Source: an uncultured Pirellulaceae bacterium
Lineage (GTDB): Bacteria; Planctomycetota; Planctomycetia; Pirellulales; Pirellulaceae
Assembly: GCA_937929805.1 (NCBI GenBank)
Contig: CALFUT010000009.1
Location: 1-64,000 of the forward strand
Length of the DNA: 64,000 nucleotides
Direction: 5' to 3'
A program made the translations under genes and the position numbers. Below the pieces are notes generated by a model. It saw only the letters and a program-made list of their open reading frames with translations. It ran no database searches and was not told the DNA's origin. This document shows, in pieces, positions 1 through 8,057 of this stretch. The stretch's first letter is position 1. Each line of letters begins with the position of its first letter.

Positions 1-1
1 C

Positions 2-157
2 TCGCTGGGTGAGACGGTGATGTACCGGCTCAAGTCGGTCTTCGGTGGCAACCTCAAGAACCGAAAAATTCACAACCAAAGAACAGAAGCCGCTTTACGT
101 TGCCGAATCCTAAACCAATTCACACGCATCGGCAGGCCAAACTTTCAATGGAATTAA
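2..157 (+). pseudogene. C-terminal tail of an IS transposase (cut by window edge)
   Basis: An open frame runs in from the left edge and stops at 155-157. Its last residues include VMYRLKSVFGGNL followed by a run ending in RCRILNQFTRIGRP. This pattern (a tyrosine/arginine-rich start, FGG, then an N-Q-x-E-like segment and RxLN) is typical of the C-terminal end of IS5/IS4-type DDE transposases. Only about 51 codons are inside the window, so it cannot be said whether the upstream element is intact. No clear right-hand inverted repeat was identified in the following 100 bases. Recognised from the family pattern only; the precise IS family is uncertain. Confidence 0.6.
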
Positions 158-261
158 GCGACAAGGCCCCTGTAAACTGCCAAAACGACACCTTTTACGA
201 CCCCATCGAAACTGCGTGGGCCTGGCACTCGGCGAATTCAAGTGGATATGACTAGGCTTTA

Positions 262-636
262 TCAAAGCCTGATCTTTTTTGCGGTACGCCGGTTGCGGAG
301 TTCGTTATTGGCGAGGCCGATGTGCTGGCGATAGGTCTGATAGATCAACCAGATCGAGATGATCGCGATTAGTGAAAGCCCGATTGGCAGCAGCGATAGA
401 CCATCGCTCGAGGGGGCGGCTGTCTGGGCGATGACGCTGGCGTCGGCTGCTGCGTTGATGTTCGCAAGTTTTAATTCAAACGAGCGCAGCGGGGACATCG
501 CGTTGACCAAAAAAGCGGCCATCAGCACGATGCCGATCAGACGGATAGGTAGTGATAGAAAACTGATCACGCGAAATTCCGGGAGAGGAAGGAAGGCAGG
601 CGTGAAAAGCGTAGCTTTTCTCTTGGGAAAAGCCAT
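262..636 (-). CDS. small hypothetical membrane protein
   Basis: This 124-residue frame has two hydrophobic stretches, at about residues 28-46 and 82-100. They are separated by a polar, alanine-rich loop, and the protein ends in a very basic tail (NNELRNRRTAKKIRL). I do not recognise a family. The layout suggests a small two-helix inner-membrane protein with a short basic cytoplasmic tail. The start is uncertain: no strong ribosome-binding site precedes the first ATG, and an internal Met near residue 39 would remove the first helix. It lies alone between the transposase remnant and a repeat-filled spacer, and could be a chance frame. Confidence 0.45.
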   Translation of the reverse strand: MAFPKRKATLFTPAFLPLPEFRVISFLSLPIRLIGIVLMAAFLVNAMSPLRSFELKLANINAAADASVIAQTAAPSSDGLSLLPIGLSLIAIISIWLIYQTYRQHIGLANNELRNRRTAKKIRL

Positions 637-731
637 TCAATGCTGGAAAACGCTCAGTTTTTCCGATATTTGAAGGCAGATACGCGATGTTACCCCCGCG
701 TTTCGGACATGTTTGGGCAAGGTTTGCTCCA

Positions 732-905
732 TTGCAAAGCGCTAAATTTCCTGAGTGACGTCGATGCTCGAGAGTGGATGGCTCCGTCCGCACCGCTTGG
801 ATGGTTGAGCTTATTGGCTCCGCACGGCTCGGGCGGAGCCTCGCCCTCCCGATGAGCCTCGCCCTACCGATGAGCCTCGTCTCGCCGATGACGCTTCAGC
901 GCTCA
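732..905 (-). repeat. decayed copy (D) of the stop-codon-associated inverted-repeat element
   Basis: Read on the reverse strand, this spacer follows the same order of blocks as the elements at 6675-6852 and 41478-41654. It has a GGGAGGGCGAGGCTCCG block, an AGCTCAACCATCC block, a GCGGACGGAG block, a GCATCG block and a weakened right end (TTTAGCGCTTTGCAA). It lies downstream of the uracil phosphoribosyltransferase stop, in the same orientation as that gene, as in the other copies. The left end is poorly conserved, so the boundaries are approximate. Confidence 0.6.
836..889. repeat. three tandem 18-bp direct repeats
   Basis: The unit GAGCCTCGCCCTNCCGAT starts at 836, 854 and 872 with a few substitutions in the last copy. 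The array lies inside the decayed repeat element and looks like a local expansion of its GC-rich block. No coding function is implied. Confidence 0.8.
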
Positions 906-941
906 CAGTGCCAGTGAGATTCGAAGACGGTCTTTGGCAAG

Positions 942-1571
942 TCAGGCACCTGTGTTGAAAATCCGGTCGCCCGCGTCGCCGAGACCAGGGCAAATGTAAT
1001 GGTCTTCGTTCAGGCAGCGGTCGATCACGCACGTGTGGATTTCGACGTTCGGATGCTCGCTGCGAAGTTTCTCGATCCCTTCAGGAGCCGCGATGATACA
1101 AAGCATCTTGATATTCGTGACGCCCCATTGTTTCAGTGCCTCGACAGCCATGCAGGCGGAGCCGCCGGTCGCCAGCATCGGGTCAAGCACAAACGCGATG
1201 TCGACGGGGCTCGCTGGAGGTAACTTGCTGTAGTAGTGAACCGGTTGGGCGGTTGCTTCGTCTCGGTAAAGTCCCAAGTGCCAAACTTCTGACGTGGGAA
1301 TCAGGTCCAGCATCGGCTCGACCATGCCAACTCCGGCACGCAAAATCGGAACCAGCCCGATGCGGTTGGCAAGCTCCTTTCCGGTGGTCGTTTCGACCGG
1401 CGTCACCACTTCCACGTCGGTAGTTGGCAATTGAGCCGTCGCTGAATGGGCAAGCAGCATAGCAAGACGCTTCACCGACTGGCGGAACTCGGACGACGAA
1501 GTTGTTTTGTCTCGCAGGCGAGTCAAATGGCAGTGGATCAATGGGTGATTGATAACTTGTGGCTCGGGCAT
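942..1571 (-). CDS. upp: uracil phosphoribosyltransferase
   Basis: This 209-residue protein matches the usual length of Upp, the cytoplasmic salvage enzyme that joins uracil to PRPP to make UMP. Visible family marks are the N-terminal HPLIHCHLTRLRD block, ILRAGVGM near the middle, the PRPP-binding loop VLDPMLATGGSA, and the C-terminal uracil-binding region with GLGDAGDRIF. The start is the ATG at 1569-1571, because the residues after it (MPEPQVINHPL) align with Upp starts. The frame stays open upstream, but that stretch only shadows the neighbouring gene. The start lies two bases after the stop of the VTT-like membrane protein, so the two are probably co-transcribed. Confidence 0.95.
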   Translation of the reverse strand: MPEPQVINHPLIHCHLTRLRDKTTSSSEFRQSVKRLAMLLAHSATAQLPTTDVEVVTPVETTTGKELANRIGLVPILRAGVGMVEPMLDLIPTSEVWHLGLYRDEATAQPVHYYSKLPPASPVDIAFVLDPMLATGGSACMAVEALKQWGVTNIKMLCIIAAPEGIEKLRSEHPNVEIHTCVIDRCLNEDHYICPGLGDAGDRIFNTGA

Positions 1572-1573
1572 GT

Positions 1574-2233
1574 TCAGGGTTCCGTGTTGAGTGAAGAACG
1601 CTTCCAAGTGGACAGAAAGAACAGGGGTAGCACGCATGCGATCGCGACCGCCGCCGGGAACCAGCCGTGCTGTGTTGAGAAACTTCCCAGCACCGAGTAC
1701 GCGATGGCGATGCCAAGGTTGGCGGCGACAACCGGTGGATAAAATTGGCGTGCGGGCAGACGCTGCAATCCAGCCAGCAATACGCTCGCTTCGGCCAGCA
1801 CCGGAATCGCTCGGCAGATAGTCAACGCCCACGCACTGGTCGAGCCGTGAACGGTTTGCAAGCGGTTGATGGTTTCGGCGTTGGAAAGGCGGGCGGCAAT
1901 GGGTTTCCCAAAGACGCGGCCCAGCCAATAGCCAACCACGCAAGACAAGTTCAAGCCGAACCAATTGACCAGCAACCCGGGAACAACGCCCAACGCTCGG
2001 CCTGCCCAAGTGCAAACGACGCTCGATGGGATCGGCAGCAGGATGTCCGAAGCCAGCAGGCCGGTCGTGATCGCAGCAACGGTCAGCGGCCGGTCGGAAA
2101 CGAACGAGTTTTCCAGCCAATCGATGATCGTCGATTCCATCCAAGCCCCGAAAATCAGGAAAGGGACGACGGGGATCAGCAACGCGATCGCGACCGTCAG
2201 GATCGGAGCCAGTTGAAAGTTCGCTGGACGCAT
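1574..2233 (-). CDS. VTT/DedA-like membrane protein
   Basis: This 219-residue protein has about five hydrophobic segments (about 8-28, 50-75, 80-108, 150-170 and 180-205). It also has the features of the SNARE-associated/VTT (DedA) superfamily: a re-entrant-loop region with LLPIPSSVVCTWAGRALG, followed by GYWLGRVFGKP. DedA-type proteins are inner-membrane proteins linked to lipid flipping and membrane homeostasis; the substrate here is unknown. It is the first gene of a two-gene reverse-strand unit with upp directly after it, and is divergent from the S26 protein at 2323. The family assignment is moderately sure. Confidence 0.75.
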   Translation of the reverse strand: MRPANFQLAPILTVAIALLIPVVPFLIFGAWMESTIIDWLENSFVSDRPLTVAAITTGLLASDILLPIPSSVVCTWAGRALGVVPGLLVNWFGLNLSCVVGYWLGRVFGKPIAARLSNAETINRLQTVHGSTSAWALTICRAIPVLAEASVLLAGLQRLPARQFYPPVVAANLGIAIAYSVLGSFSTQHGWFPAAVAIACVLPLFFLSTWKRSSLNTEP

Positions 2234-2322
2234 GGATGAATTAAAAAGTTGCTGACGACTCGTTCGGAAACTCTTTCTGCCATGTTACGGTATCAAGCAG
2301 TATGTCACCACAGGCGAAAGTG

Positions 2323-3642
2323 ATGAGAACCAGTGTGAAATTGAAAACCGAGGTGCTTTCTTCGCGTGTCCTCGCTGTGTTGGTCGTCATTTTGGTCGGT
2401 TGTCACGATGCGGGAGATGAATCGCGCGAAGCGGTTGTCGCCGGGAACTCAATGGCTCCATCTTTCTGGGGTGACCATGTTCGAGCCAAGTGCGATCAAT
2501 GCCGGTATTCGTTTCAAGTCGCTGGCGAGCAAGCAGGGCTGCCCAGTCAATTGGTCTGCCCGAATTGTGGCCATCGTTCGGTGGATTCTGCGACGGCGCA
2601 ACCTCAACCGGCGCAGCGAGTTCGGGTGAGGCCGTGTCGAGTTGTTAAAGGCAAGTTGGAGATTGATCGCTGGGATGTGGTGGCGGTTCGAGCCAGTGAC
2701 GATCGGCCAGCGATGATCAAAAGAGTGATTGGTTTGCCGGGCGAGTCGATCCAGTTCGTTGACGGTGACGTCTTTGCTGACGGCAGACTTGTTCGGAAAC
2801 CACCGCACATCGCCGAAGCTACTCGGATTCCAGTTTTTGATTCGGCCTACTCGTCGGCGGACGTGTTGAGACGCTTTGTGCCTCGTAAGCCGTCGGCAGA
2901 TCACAGCGAAGGTCGAAGCTGGAGTATTCGTGATGGCATGTGGAGCTACTCGCCTACATCGACGGGCGAAACGCGATGGCTGGCTTACGAGCAGTGGCGA
3001 TGCGTTTCCAGTAGTTTGCCAAAAGACCATGTCGTTTCGGTCGAGGATTGGTACGAGGCGAACGTTAACGTCAATCGAAACTTGAATCGCGTGAGAGACA
3101 TCTGGGCGCGGATTGAGTTTCTCGCGGCGGAAGAATGTCAGGTCGATGTCGCTGTGACTGTGGGACAGAAGCGACTTGTGTATGAAATTGATTTTGGTGG
3201 GGGGCGAGTTCTCTTTGAAGGCGGCAGCGTTTCGTTCAGGGGCGATGGCTCTTCATTAGTTAATGGAGCGAGAGGTCGCACGCAGCCGTTACGAATCGAC
3301 GTTTGCACCTTCGATCGGCAGTTGACGATGAGGATAAATGGTGTTGGTTTACTGGCCGTCGATTTACCGCTGTCTGATGGCTCGGCTCAGGCGCTGCCGG
3401 CGATTGAAATTGGCGGCGGTGAAACTCCTTTGGTCATGACACGGTTTCGCTTGTGGCGCGACATCCATTATTTTGACCATGGAGCGAAGAACGGTTCGGA
3501 TGGAGGAACTCGTCTGGTCGCTGGGCCGAATGAGTACCTTTTGGTTGGGGACAATATGCCGGTGTCCGTTGATTCTCGACATTGGCCGGTTCCTGCGGTT
3601 TCAGGGAACGATATTTTGGGCACGATCGACAACAAAAAGTGA
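2323..3642 (+). CDS. S26 signal-peptidase-like lipoprotein with zinc-ribbon insert
   Basis: A type I signal-peptidase-fold protein, numbered here from the in-frame ATG at 2302. It has a lipobox-like LVGC (Cys34), then GNSMAPS with the presumed nucleophile Ser50. A CxxC...CPNC zinc ribbon (Cys64, 67, 86, 89) follows, then the general-base lysine in MIKRVIGLPGE (Lys140). After about 270 residues of insert it ends with the box-E motif GDNMP...SVDSR (416-426). The insert has beta-rich, lectin-like stretches. I prefer the ATG at 2323 because a purine-rich AGGCGAAAG precedes it and it leaves a shorter lipoprotein signal (439 aa). Probably anchored in the envelope. It is followed by a second S26 protein, so the two may be specialised paralogues. 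Whether it cleaves preproteins is inference. Confidence 0.8.
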   Translation: MRTSVKLKTEVLSSRVLAVLVVILVGCHDAGDESREAVVAGNSMAPSFWGDHVRAKCDQCRYSFQVAGEQAGLPSQLVCPNCGHRSVDSATAQPQPAQRVRVRPCRVVKGKLEIDRWDVVAVRASDDRPAMIKRVIGLPGESIQFVDGDVFADGRLVRKPPHIAEATRIPVFDSAYSSADVLRRFVPRKPSADHSEGRSWSIRDGMWSYSPTSTGETRWLAYEQWRCVSSSLPKDHVVSVEDWYEANVNVNRNLNRVRDIWARIEFLAAEECQVDVAVTVGQKRLVYEIDFGGGRVLFEGGSVSFRGDGSSLVNGARGRTQPLRIDVCTFDRQLTMRINGVGLLAVDLPLSDGSAQALPAIEIGGGETPLVMTRFRLWRDIHYFDHGAKNGSDGGTRLVAGPNEYLLVGDNMPVSVDSRHWPVPAVSGNDILGTIDNKK

Positions 3643-3695
3643 CCGCGGATGCCCCTCGCGGCTTCTCATCCGTGTAGGAGATCGAAGCGGAACCT

Positions 3696-3761
3696 GATAT
3701 CCTAAAAGGCAGTCGTCGATATCCTGCATGGCAGTCGTTGATATCCTCAAAGGTAGCCGAT
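3696..3761. repeat. three 22-bp direct repeats before the signal peptidase gene
   Basis: The core GATATCCT begins at 3696, 3718 and 3740, spaced exactly 22 bases apart. Flanking bases are also shared (AGTCGTCGATATCCT in the second copy). The array ends 48 bases before the ATG at 3809. The spacing of about two helical turns fits a set of protein-binding sites, but no regulator is known. Confidence 0.75.
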
Positions 3762-3808
3762 TGTGGCTTCTGGATGCCGTTTGTTCTGATTCGCAGTATC
3801 TATTTTTT

Positions 3809-5644
3809 ATGGCCAAAAAACGCAAAAAGAAACAACCGTTTGGTGGAGCCGGTGGCTCAGCTTCAGTCAGTAGTGCGGCAGTTGGCCGCGCGGCGTTTGA
3901 TGCTGACCGTCAGGGCGGCGTGTTTAACTTTTTCCGAGACTTTGGTGTCCGCGAAACGATCGAGTCAGTGATCGTGGCGATCATTTTGGCGATGTTGTTC
4001 CGTGGTTTTGAAGCCGAAGCGTTCATCATCCCGACCGGTTCGATGGCTCCTTCGTTGCAAGGCCAGCACATGGACCTTGAGTGTGGTCATTGTCAATATC
4101 GTTATCGAACCGGCGCAAGTCGCTCGGGTTCGTCGTTCAACAACGAGGCACAGGTCGCGAGTACGTTCTGCCCAATTTGCCAGTTTGAAACGGAGATGCG
4201 TGCTCGGAAAGTTGCAGATCATCGCTCCAACAATGGCGATCGGATTCTGGTCAACAAGTTTGTCTACGATGCTCAGCCGCCGGAACGATATGACGTGATC
4301 GTGTTCAAGAATCCAAACAATGGGAAGCAGAACTACATCAAGCGATTGGTTGGAATGCCGGGCGACAACCTGTTGATTGAAAACGGGGACATCTACACGA
4401 TGGAATCGGTCGGCGAATCATCAGATAAGTGGACCAAGTCAATCACTCGCAAACCGCATGACAGTTTGCTGGCGGTTTTGCAGGTGGTGGATGACACGGA
4501 TTACATTGGTCCGCAATTGCAGGCGGTGAACTGGCCGTCTCGCTGGAACACGTGGCGTGAAGATGTGCAAGTCGATTTGCAGACGACTCAAGGTGTGCCC
4601 GCGTTTCACTTCGATGCGGCGGAGAACCCGGAAATGATTCGGTATCGTCACCTAGTGCCTTTGAAGGACGAGTGGGATCTGATCGAGCAGAAAAAACTAC
4701 CGCCTCGCTTGTCCGGTGACCAGTTTCCCAAAGGTCGACTGATCAATGACTATTATGCATACAACGATCGAGTCTATCTGTACAAACAAGGAGCCGAGCG
4801 ACGTCTGGTGCCGGAGTTAAGTCGCGGCCTACATTGGGTCGGTGATATCGGGCTGGAGGCGTCAGTGCAGGTTGTTTCAGCCGGCGGCATGTTGATTCTT
4901 GATCTGGTGGAAGGCGGTGCTCATTTTCGTTGCGAGATCGACACCCAGACAGGGAAGGCGACGCTAAGTTGTGACGATCCAGAAGTGCAGTTTGTCGATG
5001 GCGATGGAAAAACAGTTGATCAACCGACGGCCCAGACGACGGTAACGGGAGCCGGTACTTACGACATTCGTTACGTCAACGCGGACGATCGGCTGAATCT
5101 TTGGATCGATGATCAGCTAGTAGAAATTGATGCGGCCGCGTATTTGCGTGATGAAGTTCCAATTCCAACATGGAGCTCGGAAGACGCGGGCGACGCAGAG
5201 CCGTTGGGAATCGGGTTTGCAAATGGAAAAATGACAGTTAATCGACTGGCTGTGCTCCGCGATGTTTACTACACATCGGTTCAAGGAAGACGCAACAGCG
5301 GCATGCTTGGAAACGAGACGAACTCGACTCCCGGCGACATCGAACGACTTCAACGGATGCCCGAGAAATGGGACGATCCGGCAGCCGTTGCTTACTTCAA
5401 AACGAAAAAACAGCACGATAAACCAATGTTTGTTCTTCAGGATTTTGAGGATGATCGGTTGGATCAGTTCTTGCCCTGTGGCGATAACAGCCCGTACAGT
5501 TTGGACGGTCGAGTCTGGAATGGTCCAAACTTTGTCAGTCGTGAAATGTTGATCGGTCGGGCGATGTTTATTTACTGGCCGCACACGAAAAATAAGCCGC
5601 TGCCGTTTTTCCCGAACTTCGAAAGCATGAAGTTCATTCGTTAG
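3809..5644 (+). CDS. lepB: signal peptidase I (S26) with zinc-ribbon and large beta insert
   Basis: This 611-residue protein is about twice the length of ordinary signal peptidase I. It has a basic N-terminus, one membrane helix (about 52-66), and box B IPTGSMAPSL with nucleophile Ser78. A zinc ribbon (Cys92/95 and Cys121/124) comes next, then box D YIKRLVGMPGD with Lys178. A roughly 370-residue insert follows, and box E GDNSPYSLDGR (558-568) is near the end. In box E the usual SxDSR serine is glycine. The start at 3809 is chosen because MAKKRKKK is a typical cytoplasmic leader; an earlier in-frame ATG at 3728 would place the 22-bp repeats in the coding sequence. This is likely the main enzyme removing signal peptides at the inner membrane. 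The lptB-like gene follows 45 bp later. Confidence 0.88.
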   Translation: MAKKRKKKQPFGGAGGSASVSSAAVGRAAFDADRQGGVFNFFRDFGVRETIESVIVAIILAMLFRGFEAEAFIIPTGSMAPSLQGQHMDLECGHCQYRYRTGASRSGSSFNNEAQVASTFCPICQFETEMRARKVADHRSNNGDRILVNKFVYDAQPPERYDVIVFKNPNNGKQNYIKRLVGMPGDNLLIENGDIYTMESVGESSDKWTKSITRKPHDSLLAVLQVVDDTDYIGPQLQAVNWPSRWNTWREDVQVDLQTTQGVPAFHFDAAENPEMIRYRHLVPLKDEWDLIEQKKLPPRLSGDQFPKGRLINDYYAYNDRVYLYKQGAERRLVPELSRGLHWVGDIGLEASVQVVSAGGMLILDLVEGGAHFRCEIDTQTGKATLSCDDPEVQFVDGDGKTVDQPTAQTTVTGAGTYDIRYVNADDRLNLWIDDQLVEIDAAAYLRDEVPIPTWSSEDAGDAEPLGIGFANGKMTVNRLAVLRDVYYTSVQGRRNSGMLGNETNSTPGDIERLQRMPEKWDDPAAVAYFKTKKQHDKPMFVLQDFEDDRLDQFLPCGDNSPYSLDGRVWNGPNFVSREMLIGRAMFIYWPHTKNKPLPFFPNFESMKFIR

Positions 5645-5689
5645 CAATCACTGAGGTCGATGTAAGTACATCACGCGGAAGGATCCGAT

Positions 5690-6667
5690 ATGCCAATTCT
5701 TGAAGCAGACGGCTTGGTGAAAATTTATGGGCGTCGCCGAGTCGTTGACGGAGTCTCTTTGCACGTCGACGCGGGCGAGATCGTGGGGCTGTTGGGCCCA
5801 AACGGAGCCGGCAAGACGACCTCGTTCAAGATGATGTGCGGGCTGGTCAAACCTGATCGTGGCAAAGTGTATTTGGAAGGAACGGATGTTACCTCGTGGC
5901 CATTGCACGAGCGAAGCCAGGGAGGCATGGGGTACCTGCCGCAGCAGTCTAGCGTTTTGGCAAAGCTTTCGGTTCAAGATAACCTTCGTGGCGTGATGCA
6001 GTTGCTCAATTTCTCGCGGAAACGAATTCGTGATAGAACCGAGGAGTTGCTCGAGCAGTTTAAGATTACTCACATCCGAAAATCCAAGGCGGGATCGCTC
6101 TCGGGAGGTGAACGCCGACGGTTGGAGATCGCTCGTTGTCTTGTGGCCGAGCCGCGGATCATTATGCTCGACGAGCCTTTTGCTGGGATCGATCCGGTGA
6201 CGGTTCAGGGAGTGCAGGTGGTTATCCGCGAGTTAGCGGCCACGGGGATTTCGATTCTGATCACCGACCACGCTGCGCGAGAGATTCTGCAGATCACTGA
6301 TCGGACTTACGTCGCCAGCGAGGGGCGAATTTTGTGTAGCGGGACGGCCGAACAGATTGTTAGTCACGAACAGGTCAAACAAAAATACCTTGGCGAGATC
6401 GGTTTGCCCGCAGGCGTCCGTTCTGCTCCGGCGGCCGCTGCCACTTCAGTCGCAGCGACAGTCGCTTCGTCCGCTGCGACCCGACTTGCATCGCGGCGGA
6501 ATGCGGCAGATGCGGATGGGGTGCGTGCTCGGACCGACGGTTCGCATGTCGATCAGGCCGACCAGACTGGCCAGGCGGACGAAGTCGCACGGCCCAAGAT
6601 CGTGTTCTCGAAGCCGCGAACTTCTCGCAAAGTGAAAGCGCCGTTCAAGGCGACGGACCTTGAGTGA
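5690..6667 (+). CDS. lptB: LPS export ABC transporter ATP-binding protein (LptB-like)
   Basis: This is the ATPase subunit that would drive lipopolysaccharide extraction by LptFG. It shows Walker A GPNGAGKT (36-43), the signature LSGGERRRLEIAR, Walker B IIMLDEPFAGID, and the H-loop ITDHAARE, and it ends the core with EQIVSHEQVKQKYLGE as LptB proteins do. After about residue 240 it carries an extra 85-residue tail rich in alanine and polar residues, ending in basic VFSKPRTSRKVK. That tail is absent from standard LptB and of unknown use. It follows the signal peptidase closely. An inverted-repeat element starts about eight bases after its stop. Confidence 0.88.
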   Translation: MPILEADGLVKIYGRRRVVDGVSLHVDAGEIVGLLGPNGAGKTTSFKMMCGLVKPDRGKVYLEGTDVTSWPLHERSQGGMGYLPQQSSVLAKLSVQDNLRGVMQLLNFSRKRIRDRTEELLEQFKITHIRKSKAGSLSGGERRRLEIARCLVAEPRIIMLDEPFAGIDPVTVQGVQVVIRELAATGISILITDHAAREILQITDRTYVASEGRILCSGTAEQIVSHEQVKQKYLGEIGLPAGVRSAPAAAATSVAATVASSAATRLASRRNAADADGVRARTDGSHVDQADQTGQADEVARPKIVFSKPRTSRKVKAPFKATDLE

Positions 6668-6674
6668 TCTGCTT

Positions 6675-6852
6675 AGTTGGACAGCGCCCGTTTTTCAATT
6701 TCACCGGTGTTTTTATGCCGGCGTGTCGCCGGGGGGGGGGCGAGGCTCCGCCCGAGCCGTGCGGGCAAAATGCTCAAACATTGAAGCGGGGCGGACGGAG
6801 CCTTCCCCTCCCAAGCATCGGTTTGATCCGGCTAAAGTGGCGCTGTCCAAAT
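6675..6852 (+). repeat. stop-codon-associated inverted-repeat element, copy A
   Basis: A 178-bp non-coding element. Its ends are TTGGACAGCGCC (6677-6688) and its exact reverse complement GGCGCTGTCCAA (6839-6850). Inside is a G-run (6731-6740), then CGAGGCTCCGCCCGAGCCG, GGGGCGGACGGAG and AAGCATCGG. It starts eight bases after the lptB stop and is in the same orientation as lptB. The full-length relative at 41478-41654 has the same ends and block order. The frames that cross it (giving GEAPPEP-like peptides) are artefacts of the repeat. Confidence 0.85.
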
Positions 6853-7063
6853 AGTTGCTTCGTTTCATCACAAGTTGCATTTGCGGTGCGTTTTTTCCGG
6901 TTCCGGCACTGGTTTTTCGGTTCAAGCCCAGCAGGATTTCCTTCTGTGCGTTACCATGGAGTCTTAAGATTGTTCTGTGCAGTGGCGTTTCACGTAGATG
7001 TGGCGTGCTGCGAGTGCATGGTGCTTTGTCAATCCGTCTCCGTCGCTTTCCGTTCAACGACTC

Positions 7064-7963
7064 ATGCCGACTACTCTTCCCAGCCATTTTCCAACCGTTG
7101 ATCAAGTAGGCGTCGTCGAACGCGCCGCGCGGTTTACGACGCGAAGCATCAAAAAAGTGGCCAAGATGCAGGGCCTGCGGATGGTGCTGAACATGATCGA
7201 CTTGACAACGCTCGAAGGAATGGACACGGCGGGCAAGGTAAAGCACCTGTGCTACAAGGCTCGTCACTTACACGATCAAGTCGAGGGGCTGCCTAGCGTC
7301 GCCGCGGTGTGTGTCTACCCGAACTTTGTTGGGCTGGCGAAAAAGGAAGTGAGTGGTAGCGAGATCAAAGTGGCCTCGGTCGCCACTGCTTTCCCAAGCG
7401 GTAACAGTTCGCTTGAGCTAAAGCTGGACGACGTGCGGATGGCGGTCGACCAGGGAGCTGACGAGATCGATATGGTGATCTCGCGCGGGCGTTTTCATGC
7501 GGGCGACACGCAGTACGTCTTTGACGAAATTGCTGCGGTCAAAGAAGCGTGCAAAACGGCTCGGTTGAAAGTGATTTTGGAAACCGGTGAGCTTGGCACA
7601 CTGGACAACGTTCGCAAAGCCAGTGACATCGCCATCGCGGCTGGTGCTGACTTTATCAAGACGTCCACGGGAAAGATTAAGCCGGCTGCCACGATGCCTG
7701 TAACGCTGGTCATGCTGGAGGCCATTCGAGATCACTTCTTCGCGACGGGCCAGATGGTTGGGATGAAACCGGCGGGAGGAATCTCAAAGTCAAAGTTGGC
7801 GTTGCACTACTTGATTATGGTCAAGGAAACGTTGGGCCCTGCATGGCTGGACAATCACTGGTTTCGTTTTGGAGCCAGTTCACTCGCCAACGATGTCTTG
7901 ATGCAGATCGTGAAACAAAAAACGGGCGCTTATCAATCGGCCGATTATTTTTCACTCGACTAA
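7064..7963 (+). CDS. deoC: deoxyribose-phosphate aldolase
   Basis: This 299-residue cytoplasmic class I aldolase splits 2-deoxyribose 5-phosphate into acetaldehyde and glyceraldehyde 3-phosphate. The Schiff-base lysine is in ADFIKTSTGK (Lys199), and the second essential lysine is in GMKPAGGIS (Lys235). VCVYPNFV and ELDDVRMAVDQGADEIDMV are also family blocks. The ATG at 7064 gives MPTTLPSHFP; the frame is open further upstream but without a good start context. Two aldehyde-dehydrogenase genes follow on the same strand, suggesting a pathway in which acetaldehyde from this enzyme is oxidised. Confidence 0.93.
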   Translation: MPTTLPSHFPTVDQVGVVERAARFTTRSIKKVAKMQGLRMVLNMIDLTTLEGMDTAGKVKHLCYKARHLHDQVEGLPSVAAVCVYPNFVGLAKKEVSGSEIKVASVATAFPSGNSSLELKLDDVRMAVDQGADEIDMVISRGRFHAGDTQYVFDEIAAVKEACKTARLKVILETGELGTLDNVRKASDIAIAAGADFIKTSTGKIKPAATMPVTLVMLEAIRDHFFATGQMVGMKPAGGISKSKLALHYLIMVKETLGPAWLDNHWFRFGASSLANDVLMQIVKQKTGAYQSADYFSLD

Positions 7964-8057
7964 CCCCTGAGGTGAACCCAAATTGGAACATTTCCATTTT
8001 GGAGACTTCGAACAATAGACCTGTATTCTGTAAACCGAACTCTTTCCACTATTTGCC

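Noticed and set aside
1572-2144. Long N-terminal extension of uracil phosphoribosyltransferase
   Set aside because: The same-frame stretch upstream of the ATG at 1571 has no family sequence. It is the shadow of the membrane-protein gene coded in another frame.
6664-7101. Frames through the inverted-repeat element giving GEAPPEP-like peptides
   Set aside because: They arise from the repeat itself and recur wherever the element occurs; no start context or family.
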